A stretch of 64,000 bases of DNA from positions 22,695,498-22,759,497 of the forward strand of contig NC_026660.2 in NCBI RefSeq assembly GCF_000004075.3. Direction: 5' to 3'. This document shows, one piece after another, positions 36,710 to 48,447 of the stretch. Numbering within the stretch: the first letter of the stretch is position 1; the number at the start of each line of letters is the position of its first letter. The DNA is from Cucumis sativus (taxonomy: Eukaryota; Streptophyta; Magnoliopsida; Cucurbitales; Cucurbitaceae). The translations under genes were made by a program, and so were the position numbers. Under the pieces are notes generated by a model. The model did not search any database and was not told the DNA's origin. It was given only the letters and a program-made list of their open reading frames with translations.

Positions 36710-36945
36710 CATACGTAAAGTTGAGAATCAACAACTTTAAAATTGACAGTACAGTTGAGTTATACTTATTTACTATATGTAAAGTGGAGAATCAACAACT
36801 TTAAAATTGACAGCACAATTAAGTTATACTTATTTGATCATATGTAAAGTGGAGAATTAACATCTTTCAAATTGATAATACAGTTCAGTTATACTTATTT
36901 GACCATACGGAATCAATAGCACAGTTAAATTACAATTATTTTGAC
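36710..36945. repeat. Tandem repeat, about 64-bp unit, 3.5 copies
   Basis: Units begin at 36710, 36774, 36839 and 36904 (the last partial). Each has CAT-A-[CT]-GTAAAGT, then GAGAAT-CAACA, AAATTGA-CAG and GTTATACTTATTTGA with several base differences. This is an old minisatellite in spacer. Confidence 0.75.
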
Positions 36946-39900
36946 CTTTTTTTTTTTTGTAAATCGTGTTTGATTTAAGGACACACATCCAACTTTATTA
37001 TTTATTTTTACTTTTATTTTTCATTTTTTTTTAAATAGAGAACAAACATTTTCTTGAAAGCTTAACACTATGTATATACCTTTTGAACAATAACATTAAT
37101 AACACATAATAAGTTTGTTCCCTCTTTCTTTGGTAGAGTAATTATAACTATTTTTTTAAGTAAATAAGAAAAATAGGGAGATTTGAATATAAGAATTTTT
37201 TTTAATGATAATATACTTATATGTCAATTAAACGAATAAGAATAACATTTTAAAGTTATTTTTTAACAACACTTTCTTTAAATATCTACGATGATATAAT
37301 GTGATTTTTGCTTAATCCCAAGCTAGTCAAATTCTTTGATCTTTATCTTCCCACTGATGCCTAATGGATGATGAATCTAAAAGGCTTTTTAAAGTCCAAT
37401 TCCATCAATATTTGTTGAGGCAAATTTCAACTAAATTGTTTATCGATAGCTAATCTTGTCCCTTAAATATATGATATTCTTGATCCTTCCCGGTTGAAAT
37501 CGTAAATGAATTGTCTCTCCTCTATGATGATCTTTTCTATAGGTCGATCTAGTGTGAGTGGTCAAATATCGACCCAAATTTATAACATTATTTATCGTAT
37601 CCTAAACTCTAAAAGATATCGGGAGTCTTTGTCATAAAGAATTACACACTATTCATAATAAAGAAGTGAGAAAGTGCCCCATAATATGTCGACCCGTCCT
37701 AGTTTCAAAATGAAAGTTTCTATAAATGGTTTCATCTCCAAATTTTAACTAGCTATATCAAACTTAATACTTATGGTATTTCCCCAATAAAAAGAGAAAA
37801 TTTACTTATCAATCTATATATATAATATATATATGGGATTTTTAGTCTTATGAAAAAAAATAAAAGATTGAATGAAAGAATTAATTAAGATAGAAGAAAA
37901 AGGTGGCAGCAACTCAAGAAGAAAAGAAAAAAAAAACATACACACAAAACCATGTGAGTTGCGCATGCAAAAGCTAATGCATGAGGGACAAAACCATAAC
38001 ATAAACCAATATTAATTAACTAATTAAGAGTCTCTCTTAATATATGTGTTGTAATTATGAGTTTTTATAATATCTATAAAAGAAGAAAAGAAGAAGAAGA
38101 AGAAAGGCCAAAAGCAGTGAAGTGAAGAGGAATGGCCAGAGAAAGGCCAAATTTTGGGGATTGGGTAACTCAAATTAATTTTTTTAAAAAACAGTTTATA
38201 TTATTACTTTGTTAATATATTAAAAAACGATATATTATTTATTTAATTCCTGCAATCCAGGCAATGGAATGAACAATAAAAAAAGGATACAACATTATGT
38301 TAAACTAATGATTCAATCTGACACAAACCTTGGTCAAAATAATGCTACCAAATGCTCACACTCATTATAATATTTCTTCCACTTCTATTTTTCATTACTT
38401 CTCTTTCTTGTATTACCTCATCCATTTATTTAACTCATTAATTAGCTCAGCTCGTCTATATTTAAACTTAACCCTTAACCCTTCTACCTAATGTATAATT
38501 ACCCTTCAAAATCAACAAATTCCGTTTTGTTTTCCTTCTACATACATATCTCTATACCCCTTTTCTTTTTCTCATCAATCACTTCCGAAGTACACCATAT
38601 ATACAATCAAAATTGGAGTCCAACATACTGTGATTTTAATCCTATGAATGTTTGGAATTAGAGTATTATTAAAATACCATATATGGAAGAAAGAAAAAAG
38701 GACCCTAAAATGTTGGAAAAGGGTAAAAATGAATAGAGAGTTAAAAGAGGGGAAGGCATGGGATGGGGAGTGTGGGGACAGAATGGTTGGAGAAGGTGAA
38801 AATGGAGGATATGGGGAAGGCCAAAGGAGTAAGAGAGCTTTGTTTTTCTTTCTCTTTTAATAAATAAAAATCAAATGTTTCCTTTGAATACAACATCTTT
38901 GTCTACTTACCTATCCTCTCTTAGGGCACACTTTCATAACCCATAACCCCCACATGTTTTTTATTTACTCCTACTCCCTCTCCTTCTGTTTTTCCCTATT
39001 TTTATAATATTCCTTTTCATTTTTTAAAAAAAAATTTGAACTTATTTCTTTATCCTTATTACTTCAACTCATACCATGTTTGTATTATCAACGTTTAACT
39101 GTGAAATTCAATTCAATTTCATAAACCCATGCATATGAATTTGTGGTTTATTGAGTGTAAATAGCCCTTTAGTTTTTGAAAATCAAAAGCAAACTATTAA
39201 AAAATGGCTTTTAAAATTTAGCTCGGTTAAAAAGGTGAGAAAAGAAGAAATATTTATACACTTCCCTTGATTATACCAAATAAAACCTTGATAAAGAGGG
39301 TTTAATGGTAAACTTTTGACTAAAAAAATGAAAATGAATGTTCAAAATAGTCATTTTCTGCAAAAGGAAAAAAGAAAAAGAAGAAGAAGAAATGAAATGA
39401 AATTCAATGATGAAGTCTCTATTGCACAAAGCTCAAGATGGTATATGATGCCATTGCCATCTGCCCCATAATCAGTCCTTTCTCTCTGATTCTTCCCATA
39501 CTTTTCCTCAGTTATATATATATTATATTATTCCCTTCATTTAAATTAAAACTCTCTATCTTTTTTTAACTCACTTTTGGGCTCTTCCTCTTCTTCTTTC
39601 CATGGATGTAATTAAAATTAAAGAGAAACAAAAACATATATAAATAAATAACATACCACCCATATCTTAATGTCTACCATTACTGCTTTTTCAAAAATTA
39701 AAAGAAAAAAAAAAAACTAATTAAATCTTGTTAGGAAAATGGACAGCAAGGAGGCCATGTCCATACTGATCTTCTTAAAAAAAGTTTGCATCTTTGGACA
39801 AACAAACAAAACTATACTATCATTTTGGTTTAAACAATAATAATTTTCATTCTATTCAATACACACTTCACTAACTAAAAGTTGTAAACCTTTTAGCCAA

Positions 39901-40496
39901 CTTTGGTTTTTCCTTTTTATCAATACCTTTTTGCTGATCTCTCAAAGAGAATATTCATCCTTTAGTGTTGTTTTAATAATCTTTAGAGGATGTTTTTATG
40001 TCTCCTGGATTCTTAATTGTTGCATCATATTTACCTATAATGAAATATTTTGATATAATATCTAATAAAATTATAAGCATATATACATATGCACTATTTA
40101 ATATTTAAGTCCTTCAATTTGATTCCTCCATAATATTGATACAACCTTTGTTCTTAGAAATACAAGGTCCAAAATATTCTACCCACAATTAATTTGAGAT
40201 AATTTAGAAAAAAAATAAAAGATCTAAAATTGTGTTAAGTTTTTTTCACAATATTTTTTTTTAAAAGATGATCTTTGAATGTTTAGTATATGGATAAAAA
40301 GTTGCTATATGGGAATTCCAAAACAAGCCCTACCTTAATGCAATGAGAGATGAGAAACCCTAACTAACCTATTAAATAAATAGTATACTCTTTGAGAATT
40401 TATTCTGCCATATACAAATAAATGTTTGCTTCTAAGTGCATTTTCATTATTACTATTATCATCCTATTTTGGTTTAGTTAATTAAACATTCTATAT

Positions 40497-40520
40497 AAAA
40501 AAAAAAAAAAAAAAAAAAAA
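40497..40520. repeat. Poly(A) run of 24
   Basis: Twenty-four consecutive A residues on the + strand. It could be the tail of an old retroposed sequence or a simple homopolymer; no parent transcript is recognisable upstream. Confidence 0.7.
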
Positions 40521-41381
40521 CTCCTAATCTGTTTATGTAGAAATGAGTCAATCAACCATAAAATTTGGTTTCTAAACAGAAAGAAATAATCTCTGGAGAC
40601 TACAATCATATTCTCTTTATACACCAAAAGCTATTATTTTATTTTCTCCAATGGATAAGAGCAAAGGGGTGGGAGACGATCTCTTTCTAGAACTTTTATT
40701 TCCTCTTATATTCTTAAAGGAAAAAATAGGTAGGATTTAGAGAAAATTCTAATTTAAAATATAGAACATCGATTACATCATGCTTTAGTGCAAGGATCAA
40801 CCACACATGATTGCTTAATGAGCAATAGGGTGTGTAAAGCTTTTTTCTAGCAATGTTGATAAAACTTGCCGCAGTGTTGTGACATTGCCCGCACGTAGAC
40901 GTTAGGGGCATTTTGATCAACTGGGCTCAAATTAGGACCCCTAAGTTCTCCGTTGTAGCGTGTGAAAACATTTATAGGAGTTGCCTAAGCTCAATTTAAA
41001 TATTAGATATATAGAATTTTTTAGTTTATACTGTTTATGAATGGAAGGGAATGAGAGATGGTCTAGTTGTTGTAGGAGAAAGTGGAAAAGTTGTATATTT
41101 GATAATAAATTAACAAGGAAAAACATAGTTTGAGAGAAGTCCTATAGATATATAAAAACATGAACCTTTGAGATGGGGTCCAAAGAAATGTAAAATAAAA
41201 GATGGGTTGTTTTGAGAAAATGGGTAAAAACCAAAAAAGACATCGTCTTTGTGTTTGTGTGTGTGTGTGTGTTTTGTGGTAGTGGGTGGTGTAAATGAGA
41301 GGGGGAGAGAGAGAGAGGATGGTGGTCCACGCGTGCGAAGGTGTGAAGGTGGGCGTACGAGCGTGGTAAGGTACTAGCAGT

Positions 41382-41405
41382 CACGTGCGAGGAAGTTTAT
41401 ATATA
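41382..41405 (+). promoter_or_regulatory. LOG core promoter: G-box and TATA box
   Basis: CACGTG (41382-41387) lies 11 bp before TATATATA (41398-41405). G-boxes bind bZIP and bHLH factors. A start near 41430 would give a leader of about 270 nt with no upstream ATG before 41698. Confidence 0.55.
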
Positions 41406-41697
41406 CCAATACCCACTGAGAAAGGAGAAAGGAAAGAGAAAGAAAGAAAAAAGAGAGGGAAGAGAGTGGTGGCGTAGAAGCAGAAAAGGGTGTGGCCTTT
41501 GCCTTTCATATTTTTTTTTGTATTCTTCTGTGCACACACTCTTTGTATCCAGTTGTTGGGGAAACATATACACACAGAACAAACAACAATTTCATTCCTT
41601 TTTTTTTTTTTTCTTTTCTGAAAAAGCAAAACCCCATTTTCATTTGTTTTTGTCACTCAACAAAACCAACCAAATAAGGGGGATTTGTAGAGGATTC

Positions 41698-44600
41698 ATG
41701 GAGGTTGAGAATGAAATGAGGCAATCCAAGTTCAGAAGAATTTGTGTGTTTTGTGGTAGTAGTCAAGGCAGGAAAAGTAGCTACCAAGATGCTGCCATTG
41801 ACCTTGGCAATGAATTGGTATTCTTCTTCTTCTTCTTCTTCTTCTTCTTCTTCTTTTCTACTTCAACAAATCTCAATCAATCCTTGTTTTTCATCACTTT
41901 TCTCAACTGGGTTTTTCTTTAAAGTTAGTGTTGTTTAGTCTTTTCTGTGTGTTCTCTTTCTCTGCCTCTCAATGTGACTCCTCTGTTTTGCTTTTATTTC
42001 TTGTTTTTCTTCTTTGTCAGGAATCATTTTACTTTCATTTTTCGTTTATTTTATTTAACTCATTGTCCTAAAATGGTTGTTTTTATTTTTACCATATTCG
42101 TCTCCTTCTCCTACTTCTTTTCTTGTCTATTCTGATTCCTCTGTTTTCTGTCATAACCTGTCAATCAAAACCCTCCTTTAGTTTTCTTTCCTTTTGTTTT
42201 TTCTGTCATTTAAATGACTTCAACTTAAACATTTCTTTTTCTTTTTTCTCGGTGGGGAGCTACAAACTATTTACTAACTAACCCTCTGTTCATCCTTCGC
42301 TTTTTGGAACTTTCCTATCCTTTTGTATATTTATCTTTAATTTTTTCTGAAGGTTTCGAGGAACATAAATCTGGTGTATGGAGGAGGAAGCATAGGGCTA
42401 ATGGGTTTGGTTTCACAAGCTGTTCATGGAGGTGGAGGACATGTTATAGGGTAAGTCTAAGACTAGTTTTTTTCTTTTTGAAAATTTTGATAATACCCAG
42501 TGAAGAAAAGAAGAGTGAAAAGACAAGAATGATGAGTGATCAAGGAAGGAGGGGAAATTATTATTGAGGTTGTTCTGTTTTTAGGCCTTTGATTTTTTTT
42601 TTTTCTTATAAATAAATAACTAATTTTTGTCTTCTTGTTGTTTTTTTCCCTTCTCAGAGTCATTCCCAAGACACTCATGCCTCGAGAGGTATGTCTGCTA
42701 CTGCTAAAAAACACAATTAACCTTTTCAAATTATACCAAATATATAGATTCAATATAGCCTTTATTACCTCACTTTTTCTCTGAGCTGATGTTTTAAGAC
42801 TTTCACTAATTTTATTTTTCACACTTTTTTTGTTTGTTTTCAATTTTCATAGCCACTTTCTTCTTCCCCTTCTCGCTGATTGAAACCCTCCATTCATCTG
42901 TGTTTTACTCTTTGTTATATTTCCAAGTGGTTTTCAATCTCAAGAATGGTTGTCTCTTTTGTGGGCACTTGTGGCCTTATCTACGTACCAATTCACTTGA
43001 GTATTTAGCACCAATAAAAAATGGTTGGCTACAGTTGGAGACATAAATATTTGGGATCTTCTGTTTGCTATTTTGAATGATTCTATGTCAACTCCCTTCG
43101 ATCAGTTGCGCTAATATGAGTATTTGTTCCATTGTTTTTTATTCCTTGGCATTTTCCTACTTGTGAACATTTTCTTTTGTTTTATCTTCTTGTGAGCTTG
43201 AAAATTGTGGCTAGGGAATATCTGACCAAGAAATTATTCCTGCAACACACATCATTACTTTACTGCAAAACTCTCTCTCTCCATTAAAAAATTTTCAATT
43301 TCTTTTTTTCTTGGCTATGTTTGTTTCCTTTTGCAGCTAACTGGTGAAACAGTAGGGGAAGTGAAGGCAGTTGCAGATATGCATCAAAGGAAGGCTGAAA
43401 TGGCTAAGCATTCTGATGCTTTTATTGCCTTACCTGGTGAGTACAATATAATCCTCTCACCATTTCCTTTTGCACTGCAATATTGATGGATATTTGGTAA
43501 ACATAACGCTCCTCTGGTGTTTCTTTTTTCCTGCTTATCAGAGCATTTATAAGACTTTACTTTCCAATGACAGCCAAAACCAAAACCCTTCTCTAATTTG
43601 AACTCTCTCTGTGTTAATTTATGTAAAAGTGGATAGAACCATTAACTGCAAAGTGAATAGTACTCTTCGTTCTTTGATTTTGGATTTAGCCTGTCTTGAA
43701 AAGTTCCAGGTGTCTTTAGCTGAATATCTTTGTTCAAAGAGGGTAAGGAAATGGAAAGGGAGAACAACCAAAAAAAGGAGGGGAAAAAAAGGAAAAAAGA
43801 GGATTTATTTTGCTTTCGGTGCTAGCACTTTTTATGGTTAAGTCCATTGAAAGCTCTAGTTCAGTCCCTTTCTAGTATTGAAGCAAAGAATCTGTTTCTT
43901 TTTCTTTTGTTTTGTTTTGTTTTTTTTTTTCCTTTTTTCCTTTCGTTCTATTTTTCTTTTCAAGTCAAACTGAGCGTTATCTTTTACTTCAATGGCTTCT
44001 GTTTGGCTCTAAGCTCTTTAGCTTGCTAGTCATAATTACTCATCAACAACCTCTCACGAACCCCAAGACACAATGATTATTGTCTAGCCTTTCAAACCCT
44101 AAACTCTTGACTACTAATGACCCATCAACATCTTACACTGAAAAATAGAGTTACTGAAATCCTCCAATCTCTGTGATAGAATTACTCACCCTTTCCCACA
44201 TTGTTGTCTCATAACCTTGATCTTACAGTTCAAAATTGTACTCTAATGGCATTTAACCAACAAAAGGCACCTCATCTTACAGTTTAAAGATGTGGATTTT
44301 ACTTTCAGTCGGTAAGGCCCAGTAAAAATTGGCATTGAATTGATAAATAAATTAAAAATGTTTGATATCTTTTTCTTTTGTTTTTTTGTTTTTGTTTTTG
44401 TTGGGGGGAGGGTGGTTTTCCCATAAATGGAAAACTAAAAAGGTGACCAACTGGAAGGTTTGGACCCATCAGATTGTCAAACTGAAAGCTAACTGATACC
44501 AAATATATACTAAAAATTATTACCCAAGGATAGGATTCTCCTGCGCTCTATATATCTATATTCCTGTACTGAAATTACTTACCAATTAATGCTGAAGAAA

Positions 44601-45396
44601 ATAATTGAATTTTCAATATGTAGAACTCGCAAGTTGGTAAATAATCCAGCTGTCTTTTTATTGTAAAGTATATTTAATTGATTTGATAATGAAGGATTCA
44701 AATGTTTCTTACAGGTGGTTATGGAACTTTAGAGGAGTTGCTTGAAGTAATTACTTGGGCTCAGCTTGGAATTCATGATAAACCTGTAAACTGCACCCTT
44801 TGCAAATTTTTTTTTTCTTTTTTTTTAATTAATCCAAATCATATATATCCTTTTTGTTCATATTTTGATGGTTTGGTAACTTCTTCAGTTGGGTGGGGAA
44901 TTGACAAGGTGCAAATTATTTCAAATTTTGCAGGTGGGTTTGCTGAATGTCGATGGATACTATAATTCCTTGCTGTCATTTATTGACAAAGCTGTGGAGG
45001 AAGGATTCATCAGTCCAAGTGCACGTGAAATCATCCTATCCGCTCCCACGGCAAAGGAGTTGATGATGAAATTGGAGGTATTTTCTTTACCTTAACAACT
45101 TTCTTTCCAAATCATTTACATTGCTTTAATGCCTGGAAGGGAGTGGTATTCTGCAGTCTTCTTCATTTCTTGGATTAAATGAATATCTCAAGAAAAACAT
45201 GTTTGTTTCCTAAGAAAAGAAAGAGACAAGGCATTTATACTGTTGTGTGAAAAATGGAGGCTCTCTCTCTCTCTCTCTGTATCTGTCATGTTCTAATAGT
45301 AACTGTTGATTGGTTTGCTTGTAGGAGTATGCACCTTGTCATGAAAGAGCTGCTTTAAAGTTGAACTGGGAAATAGAGCAGCTTGGCTATCTCTAG
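41698..45396 (+). CDS. LOG: Cytokinin riboside 5'-monophosphate phosphoribohydrolase LOG
   Basis: Exons are 41698-41817, 42353-42450, 42658-42688, 43337-43436, 44715-44785, 44934-45077 and 45325-45396, all GT/AG, giving 211 residues, the usual LOG length. LOG releases active free-base cytokinin from cytokinin ribotides in one step in the cytosol. The Rossmann-type start [20 protein letters not shown] is followed by [20 protein letters not shown] and by PGGYGTLEE (116-124), the lysine-decarboxylase-like signature whose glutamate, together with R101 in MHQRKAEM, forms the active site. The end [20 protein letters not shown] and [20 protein letters not shown] is typical of the LOG1/LOG3 clade. 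The seven-exon structure is normal for the family. It is the only gene within about 3 kb on either side. Confidence 0.96.
41821..41853 (+). repeat. (TTC)11 microsatellite at the start of LOG intron 1
   Basis: Eleven TTC units begin three bases after the GTA of the splice donor. A length-variable site and possible marker; on the pyrimidine-rich strand it may influence donor use. Confidence 0.85.
45261..45278 (+). repeat. (CT)9 microsatellite in LOG intron 6
   Basis: Nine uninterrupted CT units between exons 6 and 7 of LOG, about 47 bp before the acceptor. Confidence 0.8.
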
Positions 45397-48300
45397 GAAG
45401 GATATAGAATGGCAGAAGGAGGAAAAGATGGAATCTGAATTTTGAAGCTCTAAATTTCTATTTTGGGGGATTCTTTTTTTTGTAAATTACTGCAAATTGA
45501 CCTCAGTAAATGAAGTTTGCTATATTTCCTTCATTATGAAACACTAATTTCCTTTTGAAATTGTAAGTAAACGAGGTTGATGAAGGTTTCCCCTCTGAGA
45601 ATGGGCTATCTACTAACTTGAGAGAAAAAAAAAAGGAGAAAAGAAGAAAAAGAAAGAAATGTTTTGCAAGTGTTTCATCAATTATTGTTCTCTCCATGTC
45701 TCTGTCTCTGTAAGCTAACAGGAAACCTCCATTATCATTTCATTATCCATCTGGGTATTGGTAAGAAATGTTATTGATTTCAGATATTTTGTTATTTCAA
45801 GATTGGAACATGAAACATGTCAGTTCTAACTTCCAACTTGTCTTGTCAACTGAAATTATGACATCAACACATCTCTCTTTTAAAATGGCCATAGAAACAG
45901 ATCAAACTCACATCAAATGACTCTCTAATCTCTTTCTCATATAAGAAATGTCCAAGAAATAAACATTGAAAATAAGAATAGTAAAACTAACCTTAGCATA
46001 TTATAGGTTAAAGCTAGTTAAGATAGACATATTCTACCTCTTGAATCCAAAAAAGGAATATAAGAATTGTAAAACCAACATAAGCATATCTCAACTAATT
46101 AAGATATACATCATCAACCAAAAAGTTTAAATCTCTCATCTTAAACAAATAATTCCACTAAGTGAGAGTTAAATGGTAGTTAGTTAACATAGAAATGGAT
46201 AAGGGGCCAGTAAGGCTAACAAATGCATCACCTGTTTACATGTACCTGTTTTGAGAGAGTTCCTTAGATGTAGACAACAGAGTTTAGAAGGGCTATAGTG
46301 TTGGGTGGGAGAGGCAATTGGTGGGGGTGGGGGGGCATACTCATTGTACCCTCAGACTAACAAGTGGTAGGATTCAGCTCTTTCAAACAAATAAGGTTGT
46401 GACATCTGTGATGGTGGGACATGTCAGCAAGTTTTTTTGAGGTAGACATAGGGAAGTGGGTTGGAGCCAATAACACGGCAACAACTGTCAGTGGTGTAGC
46501 TCATATCAGCACATCAAACAAAAGAGGGATGATTAGGGAATTAGATGTGTGGAATATTAGATGTGTGTCCCAGTTTCTTTTTTAACACTTCTATCCACAA
46601 ATTAATTATGCAAACTAAAGGGTTTTGGGTCAGCATAAGGTTTGTTGATAAGTCATTTCCATTAGGACTTTAAATTTTTTATTGATTCCCAAATTCCCCG
46701 AGGTGTAAAAGCTGATGATAATGTAAGACCCAAAGACAAGGGATATGCCATAATATTTATGGACTGTCATTTATTTTTCTTCATTTAGAATTCCTTCTTT
46801 TCATCCATAATATACGTGAATTTTGTTTTCAGTTCCTGCTTTTACTGTAATTGATTGTAATTTATATGCCAATCCTGTCGATTGAAGTTTTCACCTACAA
46901 GAATTGATGGAGCCATATTCCTCAATATTTCATATTAACGTGATCAACTACATTATCATTTATTGTGTTCAGAAGGCACTGTTATTCACAAACCTATTCT
47001 ATAGTTAACTAATTGCATACATATGAAATCGATCAATTACTATCATAATCACCAAAATTTAGCTCCCCAAAAAGGGAAGAGGAACCAAAGGAAGAACGAA
47101 AAAGAACACCATTTTTTTTTTAATTTGTTCTGCTCAAATTTAATCTACACGCCAATCAACAATCAGACATCTAACTGATGCTAACTTATAAGTCTTATCT
47201 CAACCTATGGCAATGGCATATTAAGAAAATAATAATAATAAAAAAAAGTAAACTAAATATTAAATATAAATTTAATTTTTTGTTCATTAGAACTGGACTC
47301 TCAATTTAGTGTCTAGAAATTCGAGAATTCTAAACAAAAATGTTAAACATTTTGAATATTCAATTGAAAATTTTAAAGATCTATTAGACACCTTCAAAAT
47401 TTAGAAACCAAATAAACGAAAACGAGACCAATTTAGAAGTTGAAACACGGAATTGTAACTTGTAACTTTTAAAGATAAAAGTATATGATAGAAAATGAAC
47501 ATATCTAAATGAAAAGCCACTAGTTTGGTGTGGGATGTGGATCATCAAAAAGTTCTCAAGGGAAAAGCTTTATTTATTTATTTAAAAGAAGTACGGAAAT
47601 GTCATAATACTATAATACTATATTGCTGATTACAGCACAAAACCAAGGATTTGATTTGACAAAAAAATTAGTAAATATGTCAACAAAGTGATGATGATAA
47701 TAAGAAGAGACCCACTAAACTCAATCACATTCATAGCCTTTCACTTTGCACTCTTACTAAGGCTTGACCAAGGCCCAAGGCATAAAATTCAAAACCCAAG
47801 CCCATTATATTGAGTTTAGGCCCAAATATTTGGTAGTTGAAGAAGGCTGATGAAATTAAGTAAGGTAGCTGTTGTATGTTCCCTATCACTCTTGTCTCTT
47901 TCCGTCACCCAACCCATTAAGAAGAGGAGGAAGAAGAAGAAGAAGAACAAACATCAAATCCAGCTCCACAAATCCAACATCTTACTCCAAAGCAATTTGC
48001 ATATAGTCACAAATTACAGGAAGGAAGATGTTTTATATGAATACTATACAGCAATGAAGTCAATTCAACATTAACTTAAACACTACTCCAGAGAAGAAAA
48101 AAAGTTTTAAAACATGGGGTAGTATTTCACAATGGTTTTCATATTGTTCAGAAAATAAAACTATAATGTTCTAAATCAAAATTAATATATAACAAATGTA
48201 ATAGTGATGTTTCAACTTCTTACTACAGTGTTGCTTTGAAGCCTTGTTCAAATCCCCCAGTTGTTTTGCTTTCACCCATCGCTAAGTGAAAGCTTCATTT

Positions 48301-48447
48301 CATAGCCAGCTTTGGCTCTTAACAACTTCCGAAGACCTAACATTTCTTTTCTTTTCTTTTTCTTTTTTTTCTTCCTGTTTTTGCTATTATAAGTAGCAAC
48401 CATTTTTAAACAGAATATCTGAAGTTGAAGACAAATAGGAAAAAGAA
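45397..48447. other. Spacer between LOG and laccase
   Basis: No protein-coding gene seen. A GC-richer island at about 46200-46560 (GGTGGGGGTGGGGGGGC and neighbouring unique sequence) stands out but has no open frame of note. The final 100 bp includes a TATA-like TATTATAAGTAG (about 48385) before the laccase ATG. Confidence 0.5.

Larger units (their letters stand above)
29458..41381. other. 12-kb gene-poor region upstream of LOG
   Basis: No protein-like frame was found on either strand; the longer open frames (such as 34147-34591 on -) are low-complexity runs of Phe, Leu and Ser. The region contains a tandem repeat at 36710-36945, a short duplication at 31949-32040, (TA)10 at 32281-32300 and a 24-base A run at 40497-40520. 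Several less AT-rich islands (near 30450, 33700, 35000, 38100 and 38750) stand out and may be regulatory or non-coding RNA. Confidence 0.5.

Noticed and set aside
41142..41656. Several - strand frames over the LOG promoter and leader
   Set aside because: They derive from GT and GA simple repeats and polypyrimidine tracts; the + strand promoter and gene explain the region.
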